Shown here piece by piece: positions 1 to 6,634 of a DNA stretch of 9,151 nt. How positions within the stretch are numbered: position 1 is the stretch's first letter; the number at the start of each line of letters is the position of its first letter. The DNA lies in the NCBI GenBank assembly GCA_035288145.1, contig DATEAX010000029.1, positions 1 through 9,151 of the forward strand, given 5' to 3'. Below the pieces are notes generated by a model. It did no database searches. It saw only the letters and a list, made by a program, of their open reading frames with translations, and was not told the origin of the DNA. This DNA comes from DATEAX01 sp035288145. GTDB lineage: Bacteria; Patescibacteriota; UBA1384; UBA12157; JAENIV01. A program made the translations under genes and the position numbers.

Positions 1-578
1 CCAACACCGAGGGCATTTTCCGTATTCTTCAATCAATCCCCTCACCTAAAGCCGAACCATTCAAGCGATGGTTAGCGAAAGTAGGATATGAAAGAGTTCA
101 AGAAATCGAAGACCCCGAATTGGCTACCAAAAGAACACGGATGCTCTATAAAGCCAAGGGATACCCCGATTCTTGGATTGAAAAGAGGATGCGCGGGATT
201 GAGATTAGAGAGACCTTAACCGATGAATGGAGAAAACGTGATGTCGGCAAGGAGAAAGAATACGCGATTTTAACCGCCGAGATATCAAAAGCAACTTTTG
301 GGATGACACCAAGCCAATATAAGAAATATAAGAGGCTTAAAAGAGAAAATTTGCGTGACCATATGGATGATTTGGAATTGATATTCTCAATGCTGGGCGA
401 GGCGTCAACAACAGAAATCGCACGGAATAAGAATGTTCAAGGTTTTGGCGAAAACAAGGCTGCAGCCCATAAAGGTGGAAAAATTGCTGGCGATGCGAGA
501 AAAAAACTTGAATTAGAATCTGGTAAAAAAGTTTCGACAAGGCAAAATTATTTGAAGCAGCCAAGGAAATTAACCTAA
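1..578 (+). CDS. BRO-N / DinD-type protein (prophage-antirepressor-like), 3' part, 5' end outside window
   Basis: The reading frame is open from base 3 to the TAA at 576-578, giving 191 visible residues. A TTG at 120 could be taken as a start, but the frame upstream continues with family-typical sequence (NTEGIFRILQSIPSPKAEPF, then RWLAKVGYERVQEIEDPE), so the gene is 5'-truncated by the window edge. The visible part matches the region after the BRO-N domain of proteins annotated as BRO family, prophage antirepressor or DNA-damage-inducible protein D. Diagnostic stretches are the RGIEIRETLTDEW region, the FGMTPSQYKKYK region, KRENLRDHMDDLELIFSMLG and the ENKAAAHKGGKIAGDARKKLE tail region. Such proteins are usually about 270-285 residues long, so roughly 80-90 residues, including most of BRO-N, lie upstream. 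The family is linked to DNA binding and phage or SOS responses, but the role of this member is unknown. Arginine codons lean towards AGA/AGG more than in the next gene. It is probably not part of the downstream operon. Confidence 0.85.
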   Translation, partial: NTEGIFRILQSIPSPKAEPFKRWLAKVGYERVQEIEDPELATKRTRMLYKAKGYPDSWIEKRMRGIEIRETLTDEWRKRDVGKEKEYAILTAEISKATFGMTPSQYKKYKRLKRENLRDHMDDLELIFSMLGEASTTEIARNKNVQGFGENKAAAHKGGKIAGDARKKLELESGKKVSTRQNYLKQPRKLT

Positions 579-589
579 TTTTTAAACAA

Positions 590-610
590 ATCCTAAATCC
601 TAAATAATCC
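590..610. repeat. short tandem heptamer repeat in the 579-648 gap
   Basis: Two exact copies of ATCCTAA (590-596 and 597-603) are followed by a related ATAATCC (604-610). They lie in the 70-base AT-rich gap between the BRO-type gene and the membrane-protein gene. No hairpin terminator is visible in this gap. The repeat may simply be a slippage product. Confidence 0.55.
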
Positions 611-628
611 AATCTCAAAAATTAAATT

Positions 629-634
629 TATAAT
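629..634 (+). promoter_or_regulatory. candidate -10 element (TATAAT) before the envelope operon
   Basis: A perfect TATAAT lies in the AT-rich gap upstream of the 887-residue protein gene. A -35 hexamer at the usual 16-18 base distance (around 605-612) is poor. Transcription would begin near 641, inside or next to the Shine-Dalgarno site, giving a nearly leaderless message. It may therefore be a chance match in AT-rich DNA. A weaker alternative is TTGAAG at 552-557 with TAATTT at 576-581 (18-base spacer), which overlaps the end of the upstream gene. Confidence 0.3.
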
Positions 635-637
635 ATC

Positions 638-643
638 AAGGAG
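638..643 (+). promoter_or_regulatory. Shine-Dalgarno AAGGAG that supports the TTG start at 649
   Basis: AAGGAG ends five bases before the TTG at 649-651. No ATG competes nearby, so this site decides the non-ATG start of the membrane-protein gene. Confidence 0.75.
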
Positions 644-648
644 AAATT

Positions 649-3312
649 TTGCCCGAGCGCAAAACCTTCAGTCAAAAATTGATGTCCCTTCAGGGCCTCT
701 GGGGGCCGCTGGGGGTTGGTCTGGCCATTATTGTCGCCCTCACTATTGTTTTGGTTGTCTTTTGGCGAATCATCACCGAAGAGGGAACGGTTCCCGGCGC
801 CGACCCGACCTCTTTTGCTCACACTGCTAAGGTGATTGTTGATTATTTTAAACAGACCGGCCGGTTTGCGCCAATTGATTTTACCTGGTACGCCGGTTTT
901 GAGCATATGCAGGCGCCTCCTCTGATCAATTATATTTTAGGCGGCATTTATTACTTTACCAATGATATTTGGGTGGCGTTGCGGATTTTTCAGCCGGTGG
1001 CAGAAGGCTTGTTTTTTCTGGGGATGTTTTGGCTTTTAAAGAAGGACGGCTATCCGACAATCAACGCTTTTTTAGGCGGGATTTTCTTTGCTTTTATGCC
1101 AACCATCTTTAATACCTATGGCTCCTATACGAAAATGGTGGCGATTCTCTTTTTGCCTTTGGCTTTTTACGTTACCAATCGAATTTTGACCAAGTTCGAA
1201 ATCAAAAACATTGCTTATTTGGCTGTGCTCGAAGCCTTGATTATTTACGCCCATCCGATGACCGGAGTTGTCTTCAGCGTCTTTTTAGTCGGCTATTCGA
1301 CCATCTATGCGATTTTGGCAAAAGAGATTCAAACCAGACGGTTTCTGTTTGTCGTCTTCGGTCTGTTTCTCGGTATCCTCTTGGCCGGCCAATATATTAT
1401 TCCCTTTTTCCTGGAGAAAGTCGGCCGGACAGCCATTGCCGCGGAAGAGGCCACCGTTCATGTTGGATTTTTACGAATGCTTGCTGATTTCCGCACCCAG
1501 ATTGGCGGCACCATTTTTGCCCTTCTGCCTTTATATGTTATCTGGCGCGAAAAGAAGCCCAAACTCACCGCCCTCTATTTGATGGGTCTTTTTTGCGCTC
1601 TGGCTTTTTTCGGTTATTACTACGGTTTGGGCTTCTTCTTTCCTTTTAGTTTGAGTTACGGCTACATTTGGTTCTTTATGACCGGTTTCGCCTTTGCCTA
1701 TCTTTTGGGTCTGCTAATCCCCTGGACAAGAGTCAAAGATTTGGCAAGCTATTTACTACGCGTGGAAATTGCCGTTTGCTTAGTGATTTTTTATCTTTAT
1801 TCGGCCAATTTCTTCATTCACTTCACCCAGCTCATAAATTATAAAAACGAGCAGTTTCCCGCCAACTTCGAATTGGCCCGAGCCCTTAACCAAATCCCCA
1901 ATGACGGCCGCGTTTTTCCCTCGCATTATCCGTTTGGGATGACCAACTGGATTTTGGGCACGGCCACGAATAAAGCCAATATTGAGGGTCATTATTTTGG
2001 TATTTCCCGGATTGGGAAAACAATCGCCATCATGGCCGACGCCATCCATAATAGTTATCCGGACTATGTGGTTTCGAAACTTGAGCATCTCAACGCCCGT
2101 TTTGTTATTGCCAACCCGGTGCTGCTGGATATGGAGAATTATTACGGAACCAAAGTCGGAGAGGAGCTAATCAAAAAGCTGGAAGAAAATGATTATAAAC
2201 TGGTTTTTGCCACCCGCAAATATATGTTCTACGAATCGGATTTGGATATTTATCGTCTTTACTATCAGAATCGGCCTTCGACCTATATTATGCCGGCAGA
2301 CGAGCAGGTTTTAGTTGTTGGTAAATATGCTCCGACCCTGGCGGCGGCGGTCTCGCCAGCAAAGCTTAAGGTGCTTGAGGGCGGCTCGCCGTATCTTGAT
2401 GACTACGACCAGGAATTTTTGCGCCATTTCAAAACCGTGGTTTTGTATGGTTTCTCTTATCGCGATAAAGCCAAGGCCGAGGCCATTGCCCGCAACTATG
2501 TTCAGGGGGGCGGCAACTTGGTCATCGAGCTTTTTAATATGGGCACCAGTCCTTTGGCCGACAACCCCAGTTTTTTAGGAGTCGAGGGCGTTCGCCAAAA
2601 AATCTCTCAAAAAGCGAAACTCGAAATTTTGGCCGACGGGCCTCTTAAGGAAAAAATACCGCAAAGTTTTGACCTTCCCGGGGAAATGTACGATATCCGG
2701 TCGGGGGCTTTAGAATACCGCCAGCTCAACGAATGGAATTTTCTTGAATATGTCGGTTTGGATGAGTCGCTGGCCAAATTGCCCAATGATGAAAATATGT
2801 TTAGTATTTTGGGTTACAAAAATGTTAAGGGGGGTAAGGTGACTTTCGCGGGGATGAATTTCTTTTATCATCTTTACCTTTCCCACGACCAGAAAGAATT
2901 GGCGTTTGTCAGTAATTTGCTCGATAATCAGGGTTGGACTGGTCCGTCCACCCTTGATAATTCGAAAATTGAACTGAAACAGGAGAAATGGACACCCGAG
3001 TATCTGAAATTCAAAGTTAAGACCGCCGACGAGCGATTGGTGCGGATTTCTCTGGCTTATTCGCCTCACTGGCAGGGTTATCTCGATGGTCAGCCGATTA
3101 AGGTAAGGAATATGGCGGACTTGATGGTGGTCCAGGTGCCGCCGGGAGAGCATGTCTTGGAGATGAAGTATCAGCCGACGACTGTCAGCCGGCTGGCATT
3201 GGGGGTAACGATTTTGACCGGTCTTTTGCTCCTCTTTCTAATTTTTTCTTCCCGATACTTCTATTTTCGTTTTAAACGGTCGGAAAAAATTGGAACAGTC
3301 AATGATCATTGA
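649..3312 (+). CDS. Large multi-pass membrane protein, GT-C/YfhO-like (6-pyruvoyl-tetrahydropterin-synthase-related class)
   Basis: The product has 887 residues. Residues about 19-41 form a first membrane helix, followed by an outer-face loop with an acidic GADPTSFAH motif (D52, H58) and a WYAGFEH motif near 80-86. About ten more hydrophobic helices reach residue 393. This layout fits GT-C-fold lipid-sugar transferases and the YfhO or 'PTPS-related membrane protein' families common in candidate-phyla genomes. Residues about 400-545 form a soluble domain. Residues about 550-760 look like a class I glutamine-amidotransferase-like (ThuA-like) fold, with GGSPYLDDYD, VVLYGFSYRD and a YVQGGGNLVIE stretch, but no cysteine is present there; the only cysteines I see are C316 and C377, both in membrane segments. 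Residues about 780-843 form a small beta domain (YSPHWQGYLDGQPI, VPPGEHVLEMKY) typical of YfhO C-termini, and a last helix spans 848-869 with a basic tail. It probably acts on the outer face on a lipid-linked sugar. The enzymatic role is inferred, and no substrate can be named. It is the first gene of the probable operon. Confidence 0.8.
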   Translation: MPERKTFSQKLMSLQGLWGPLGVGLAIIVALTIVLVVFWRIITEEGTVPGADPTSFAHTAKVIVDYFKQTGRFAPIDFTWYAGFEHMQAPPLINYILGGIYYFTNDIWVALRIFQPVAEGLFFLGMFWLLKKDGYPTINAFLGGIFFAFMPTIFNTYGSYTKMVAILFLPLAFYVTNRILTKFEIKNIAYLAVLEALIIYAHPMTGVVFSVFLVGYSTIYAILAKEIQTRRFLFVVFGLFLGILLAGQYIIPFFLEKVGRTAIAAEEATVHVGFLRMLADFRTQIGGTIFALLPLYVIWREKKPKLTALYLMGLFCALAFFGYYYGLGFFFPFSLSYGYIWFFMTGFAFAYLLGLLIPWTRVKDLASYLLRVEIAVCLVIFYLYSANFFIHFTQLINYKNEQFPANFELARALNQIPNDGRVFPSHYPFGMTNWILGTATNKANIEGHYFGISRIGKTIAIMADAIHNSYPDYVVSKLEHLNARFVIANPVLLDMENYYGTKVGEELIKKLEENDYKLVFATRKYMFYESDLDIYRLYYQNRPSTYIMPADEQVLVVGKYAPTLAAAVSPAKLKVLEGGSPYLDDYDQEFLRHFKTVVLYGFSYRDKAKAEAIARNYVQGGGNLVIELFNMGTSPLADNPSFLGVEGVRQKISQKAKLEILADGPLKEKIPQSFDLPGEMYDIRSGALEYRQLNEWNFLEYVGLDESLAKLPNDENMFSILGYKNVKGGKVTFAGMNFFYHLYLSHDQKELAFVSNLLDNQGWTGPSTLDNSKIELKQEKWTPEYLKFKVKTADERLVRISLAYSPHWQGYLDGQPIKVRNMADLMVVQVPPGEHVLEMKYQPTTVSRLALGVTILTGLLLLFLIFSSRYFYFRFKRSEKIGTVNDH

Positions 3313-3339
3313 TGATAAGATAAAAATTGCTTCTAAAAC

Positions 3340-3344
3340 GAGGT
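3340..3344 (+). promoter_or_regulatory. Shine-Dalgarno GAGGT for the first SDR gene
   Basis: GAGGT ends five bases before the ATG at 3350. The 37-base gap (3313-3349) contains this site and no visible hairpin or convincing promoter, which supports co-transcription with the gene before it. Confidence 0.6.
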
Positions 3345-3349
3345 AAAAT

Positions 3350-4327
3350 ATGGACGATAATCTCATCAAGGACAAAAAAATCCTCATTACCGGCGGGGCG
3401 GGGTTTATTGGTTCGCATTTAGCGGAAAAACTCGTTGACCAAAACCAAATCATTATTTACGACAATCTCCACCGCAACGCTTTAAAATATACCGGCCTTA
3501 TTAGGCACAAAAACTGCCAGTTTATTAAGGGCGATATTCTTGATTTGCCTAAAATCTTCGCCAGCGTTGACGATTGCGATATTGTTATTCATCTGGCGGC
3601 GATTGCCGGAATTGAAAATGTCATTATCAGCCCTTTGAAAACTTTGGAAATTAATCTGATGGGCACCTATAATTTATTAAAAGCGATTAACGGCAAATCA
3701 AAAAAAATTAAACGATTTATTTTTTTCTCGACTTCGGAAGTTTATGGACCTTTCGTCTATCAGGCCCAAGAAGAAGGCATGACGACCCAGGGAACGGTCA
3801 AGGAACAGCGCTGGGCTTATTCGACGAGCAAAATCGCTGGCGAACACTGGGTTTATGCCTATTATAAACGCTGGGGATTGCCAGCGGTCATTCTGCGACC
3901 CTTTAATGTCTATGGCGAACGCCAGGTTGGCGAGAGCGCGGTCAATAAATTTATCGTCAGGGCGATTAAAAATGAACCAATGGAGATTTTTGGCTCGGGC
4001 AATCAAATTCGCGCCTGGTGTTATATTGACGATATGGTTTCCGGGACACTTTTAGCCCTGCAAAGCCCCAAGGCAATTGGGCAGATTTATAACATTGGCA
4101 ATCCCGAAGGCACAATTACCATTTTAGAATTAGCCAAAAAGATTAAGCAACTGGCTGGTTCCAAATCAGAGATTGTTTTTCGCCAAAGAAAATATACTGA
4201 TATTGAGCTTAGAATCCCCAGCGTTAAAAAAGCCGAAAATGATTTGGGTTTTTCTCATAAGGTTAATTTGGATGACGGTTTGTCTAAAACAATCGAATGG
4301 TTTCGAAAGATAAGAAATAAGAGATAA
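3350..4327 (+). CDS. NAD-dependent epimerase/dehydratase (extended SDR), nucleotide-sugar modifying
   Basis: The 325-residue product is a full-length extended short-chain dehydrogenase. The Rossmann motif GGAGFIGS is at residues 15-22, with the NAD-ribose-binding acidic residue D38 at the end of the second strand. HLAA is at 81-84 and STSEVYG at 127-133. The catalytic Tyr-Lys pair is intact as Y157-S-T-S-K161. RPFNVYG is at 183-189, and the substrate-domain motif RAWCYIDD is at 221-228, where RDFxYIDD is more usual. These features place it with UDP-glucose 4-epimerase, dTDP-glucose 4,6-dehydratase and UDP-glucuronate decarboxylase type enzymes; the exact substrate cannot be told from sequence alone. 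It should act in the cytoplasm on an NDP-sugar supplying the envelope pathway. It is followed after a single base by a second SDR gene, a pairing that suggests consecutive sugar-conversion steps. Confidence 0.9.
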   Translation: MDDNLIKDKKILITGGAGFIGSHLAEKLVDQNQIIIYDNLHRNALKYTGLIRHKNCQFIKGDILDLPKIFASVDDCDIVIHLAAIAGIENVIISPLKTLEINLMGTYNLLKAINGKSKKIKRFIFFSTSEVYGPFVYQAQEEGMTTQGTVKEQRWAYSTSKIAGEHWVYAYYKRWGLPAVILRPFNVYGERQVGESAVNKFIVRAIKNEPMEIFGSGNQIRAWCYIDDMVSGTLLALQSPKAIGQIYNIGNPEGTITILELAKKIKQLAGSKSEIVFRQRKYTDIELRIPSVKKAENDLGFSHKVNLDDGLSKTIEWFRKIRNKR

Positions 4328-4328
4328 G
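4308..4328. repeat. three-copy heptamer (AGATAAG/AAATAAG/AGATAAG) at a gene junction
   Basis: AGATAAG (4308-4314), AAATAAG (4315-4321) and AGATAAG (4322-4328) abut one another. They encode the basic tail of the first SDR, include its TAA stop (4325-4327), and end directly at the ATG of the next gene (4329). The only SD-like sequence for the next gene, GAG at 4321-4323, lies inside the repeat. Confidence 0.6.
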
Positions 4329-5240
4329 ATGAAAATTTTACTGACGGGCGGTTTGGGCTTTATCGGCAAAAATTTTTTACTCCATCGGCCGAGCGATTGG
4401 CAAGTTTTTGCTTTGGACAAAACCGAAGACAAAAATTTTCAAAAGAAGATTAAAAATGCGAAATTCTTTAAAGTTGAGCTTATGGATAAAAATATGGTTA
4501 GAATATTAGCCAAAAAGATGCCAAATTTTGATGTCTGTCTTCATTTGGCGGCCAATGGCGATCCGGCTTTGTCGGTAGCCGATCCTTTATGGGATCTTCG
4601 TTCAACAACAGAGACGCTCATTAATGTTGGAGTAAACTTTGATATAAAAAAACTAATTTATTTATCATCCGGGGCCGTGTATGACGGCAGTAGAGGGTTA
4701 ATAAGTAAACGCACGGTCGTCAATCCACTTCTGCCATATGCCATCTCTCATCTGGCGGCGGAAAATTATTGTCAATATTTTCAAAAATCCGGCAAAATCA
4801 AAGAATATTTAATTATCCGCTTTTTCGGCGCCTACGGGCCGTATGAGCCGTCGAGAAAAATCTATACCAATCTTGTTAAGGCATTTGGGGTTAAAAAACA
4901 GCGGGAATTTATTATCCGCGGCAATGGCAAAAATTTGATTGATGCCATGTTTATCGAAGATGCGGTGAAAGGCATCGTTGCGGCAATTTCATCGAAGAAG
5001 ACGAACCTCACCGTGGATTTCTGTAAAGGCGACCACCCGACCGTCAATCAATTGGTCCAAGGGGCGACATCGGTATTTAACATCAAATTCGGGATAAAAC
5101 ACCATGGCCAAGTGCCGGAATATAATCAATTTTATGCTTCGCCAAAAGAGTTTGAGAAATTGTTCGGCTTTCGGCCGGAAATTTCCTTCGATGAGGGTCT
5201 GAAGAAGTTAGAAGAATGGATAAGGAGCAATAAGGAATGA
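4329..5240 (+). CDS. NAD-dependent epimerase/dehydratase-like SDR with atypical YxxxH active site
   Basis: The 303-residue product has the SDR fold: Rossmann motif GGLGFIG at residues 7-13, acidic D30 after the second strand, HLAA at 72-75, the serine-bearing strand YLSSGAVYDG at 111-120 (S113/S114), and RFFGAYGPYEP near 164-174. Where the family has Tyr-x-x-x-Lys, this protein reads Y137-A-I-S-H141, with codon CAT at 4749-4751. The catalytic lysine is therefore replaced by histidine while the rest of the site looks intact. The C-terminal part (DAMFIEDA at 205-212, ending FDEGLKKLEEWI) is typical of NDP-sugar epimerases and dehydratases. The enzyme may use an altered mechanism, work with the preceding SDR, or only bind a nucleotide sugar. 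Translation is probably coupled on both sides: one base separates it from the upstream stop, and its TGA overlaps the next ATG. Confidence 0.85.
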   Translation: MKILLTGGLGFIGKNFLLHRPSDWQVFALDKTEDKNFQKKIKNAKFFKVELMDKNMVRILAKKMPNFDVCLHLAANGDPALSVADPLWDLRSTTETLINVGVNFDIKKLIYLSSGAVYDGSRGLISKRTVVNPLLPYAISHLAAENYCQYFQKSGKIKEYLIIRFFGAYGPYEPSRKIYTNLVKAFGVKKQREFIIRGNGKNLIDAMFIEDAVKGIVAAISSKKTNLTVDFCKGDHPTVNQLVQGATSVFNIKFGIKHHGQVPEYNQFYASPKEFEKLFGFRPEISFDEGLKKLEEWIRSNKE

Positions 5241-5260
5241 TAAGGGAAAATAAGGACAAT
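5221..5260. repeat. four-copy 10-base tandem repeat starting TAAGG across the SDR/flavoprotein junction
   Basis: Ten-base units beginning TAAGG start at 5221, 5231, 5241 and 5251 without a break. They cover the last codons of the second SDR, the ATGA stop/start overlap and the first codons of the flavoprotein. Each unit carries an SD-like AAGG core. Confidence 0.7.
5222..5227 (+). promoter_or_regulatory. Shine-Dalgarno AAGGAG for the flavoprotein start
   Basis: AAGGAG lies nine bases before the ATG at 5237 and within the coding end of the previous gene. A second AAGGA at 5232-5236 abuts the ATG and is too close to act. The arrangement favours the 5237 start, with translational coupling through ATGA. 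Confidence 0.55.
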
Positions 5261-6634
5261 AAGAATAAGCAAAAGCAAAAGCAAAAGCCAATTATCATTT
5301 TAGGCGGCGGGCCCGCGGGTTTGGCCGCGGCTTATGAATTAGCCAAGAAGGGCCGAAAAATCGTCGTGATGGAAAAAGAAAACCAAGTTGGCGGGCTTTC
5401 GGCAACGCTAAAAAAAGATGGCTTTTTGTATGAATTTGGGCCTCACGCCTTTCATCTCAAGGACCCCAAAATAACCTTATGGCTGCAAAAAATCTTGGGG
5501 CAAGATTTTCGGGTCATTCCCACGAAAACTCAAGTCTTAATCCGGGGTAAACTCTTAAATTATCCCTTGAGCGGCGGAGAACTTTTTTCCAAAATTCCGC
5601 CTTTTTTGGCTTTGAAAATTCTCGGCGAATATTTTTTGGCCTACATTAAACGCTTTTTGATTCAAAGAAAGCCTCAAAGTTTTGAGGAGTGGGGGCTGCA
5701 AAATTTCGGTCCGACTTTGTATAAAATGAGCTTTGGCGATTATACCCAAAAAGTTTGGGGGCTCGAGCCGCGGAAACTCTCGGCGAGACTCGCGACCCAA
5801 AAACTTTCCCGTCTTAATTTGGGCGACATTATCTTGAAGCTCCTCGGTTTTCGGGGCAAATTCCAGCCGGCTTATTTTAAAAAATATCTTTACCCACGGA
5901 CCGGAGCGGGCCTGATTTTTCAAAAAATGATTGAGGAAATTGTCCCTGCGGGGCAAATTTTACTTGAAGCCGAAGCGACAAAAGTCAAAAGTCACAAAGG
6001 CCGAATTTACGCCGTTGAATACAAAGAGCGCGGCCTAAAAAAGACCCTCCTCTGCCAAGGGGTGATTTCGACTTTAACTTTGCAAACCTTAATTCCGATG
6101 ATGAATGCTTTGCCGAAGCCAAAGGTTCTTGCGGCGGCGGGAAAGCTCAATTATCGCGACTTGATTATTGTTTATCTGGTCTTGGAAAACCACATTTTAA
6201 GCCAGGCCCAATGGATATACCTGGTGGAAAATAAATTTCGCTTTAATAGGATAACTTTTGGGAAAAACCTCTCCCCCAGTTTTGCGCCAACTAATAAAAA
6301 TGTTTTGGCTTTGGAAGTCGGGGCTCAAAAAGATGATGAGCTGTGGCAAAAGTCCGATGAGGAGCTCTTGGCGATGGCGAAAAAGGATCTGGCGCTTTTG
6401 GGCTGGGAAAACCTTAAAATTGACGATTTCTGGGTAAAAAGAATTGTCAATGTTTATCCGATTTTTTTGGAGGGGTTTGAAAACTATTTAACCGAGGCCT
6501 TAAAGGGGCTTCATGGTTATCCGAATCTCATTTCCACCGGCCGAAACGGTTTGTTTTTGAATTCCGATATTCACGATTCATTTCTGCTGGGGTTTCAAGC
6601 CGGCAGGGAGGCGGCCCAATGGTCAAAAAGATAA
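5237..6634 (+). CDS. FAD-dependent oxidoreductase/mutase-like protein (UDP-galactopyranose mutase / protoporphyrinogen oxidase superfamily)
   Basis: The 465-residue product begins with a lysine/asparagine/glutamine-rich stretch (residues 2-17, encoded partly by tandem repeats). A dinucleotide-binding motif GGGPAGL follows at 23-29, with E46 after the second strand and VGGLS at 51-55, the classic FAD-binding signature. YTQKVWGLEPRKLSA at about 169-183 and YPRTGAGLIFQKM near 219-231 occur in flavoproteins annotated as protoporphyrinogen-oxidase-like, amine-oxidase-like or UDP-galactopyranose-mutase-like. The C-terminal FAD loop (STGRNGLFLNSDIHDSFLLG, 433-452) closes the fold. No haem-synthesis gene is near, and the neighbours are sugar-nucleotide enzymes, so a role in sugar ring contraction or another sugar redox step is more likely than haem synthesis. 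That is inference. It overlaps the SDR upstream by 4 bases and the GtrA gene downstream by 16. Confidence 0.8.
   Translation: MIRENKDNKNKQKQKQKPIIILGGGPAGLAAAYELAKKGRKIVVMEKENQVGGLSATLKKDGFLYEFGPHAFHLKDPKITLWLQKILGQDFRVIPTKTQVLIRGKLLNYPLSGGELFSKIPPFLALKILGEYFLAYIKRFLIQRKPQSFEEWGLQNFGPTLYKMSFGDYTQKVWGLEPRKLSARLATQKLSRLNLGDIILKLLGFRGKFQPAYFKKYLYPRTGAGLIFQKMIEEIVPAGQILLEAEATKVKSHKGRIYAVEYKERGLKKTLLCQGVISTLTLQTLIPMMNALPKPKVLAAAGKLNYRDLIIVYLVLENHILSQAQWIYLVENKFRFNRITFGKNLSPSFAPTNKNVLALEVGAQKDDELWQKSDEELLAMAKKDLALLGWENLKIDDFWVKRIVNVYPIFLEGFENYLTEALKGLHGYPNLISTGRNGLFLNSDIHDSFLLGFQAGREAAQWSKR
5269..5286. repeat. GCAAAA hexamer x3 encoding Lys-Gln repeats
   Basis: Three exact GCAAAA units (5269-5274, 5275-5280, 5281-5286) encode a KQKQKQK run just ahead of the FAD-binding motif. 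The unit length is a multiple of three, so copy changes would alter only the length of the N-terminal tail and keep the frame. Confidence 0.65.
6605..6611 (+). promoter_or_regulatory. strong Shine-Dalgarno AGGGAGG for gtrA-like gene
   Basis: AGGGAGG ends seven bases before the ATG at 6619. It lies inside the flavoprotein coding end and fixes the start that creates the 16-base overlap. Confidence 0.75.

Noticed and set aside
120..578. Separate 152-residue gene starting at TTG 120
   Set aside because: The same frame is open to base 3 and the upstream residues are typical of the BRO/DinD-type family, so this is only the tail of a longer gene.
579..648. Rho-independent terminator after the BRO-type gene
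   Set aside because: No GC-rich inverted repeat followed by a T run is present in the gap; the T run at 578-583 has no stem before it.
2710..3153. 147-residue minus-strand open frame
   Set aside because: It lies fully inside the well-supported membrane-protein gene on the other strand and shows no recognisable domain or start signal.
649..3312. Pterin-synthesis enzyme, as the '6-pyruvoyl-tetrahydropterin synthase-related' label could imply
   Set aside because: The protein is a large multi-pass membrane protein with no pterin-synthase zinc-histidine motif that I can see; the label is historical.
5221..5290. CRISPR array or similar repeat system
   Set aside because: The units are only 6-10 bases, adjacent and without spacers, and they fall within coding sequence.
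5555..5956. 133-residue minus-strand open frame
   Set aside because: It is antisense to the flavoprotein core with no family resemblance; a composition-driven shadow.
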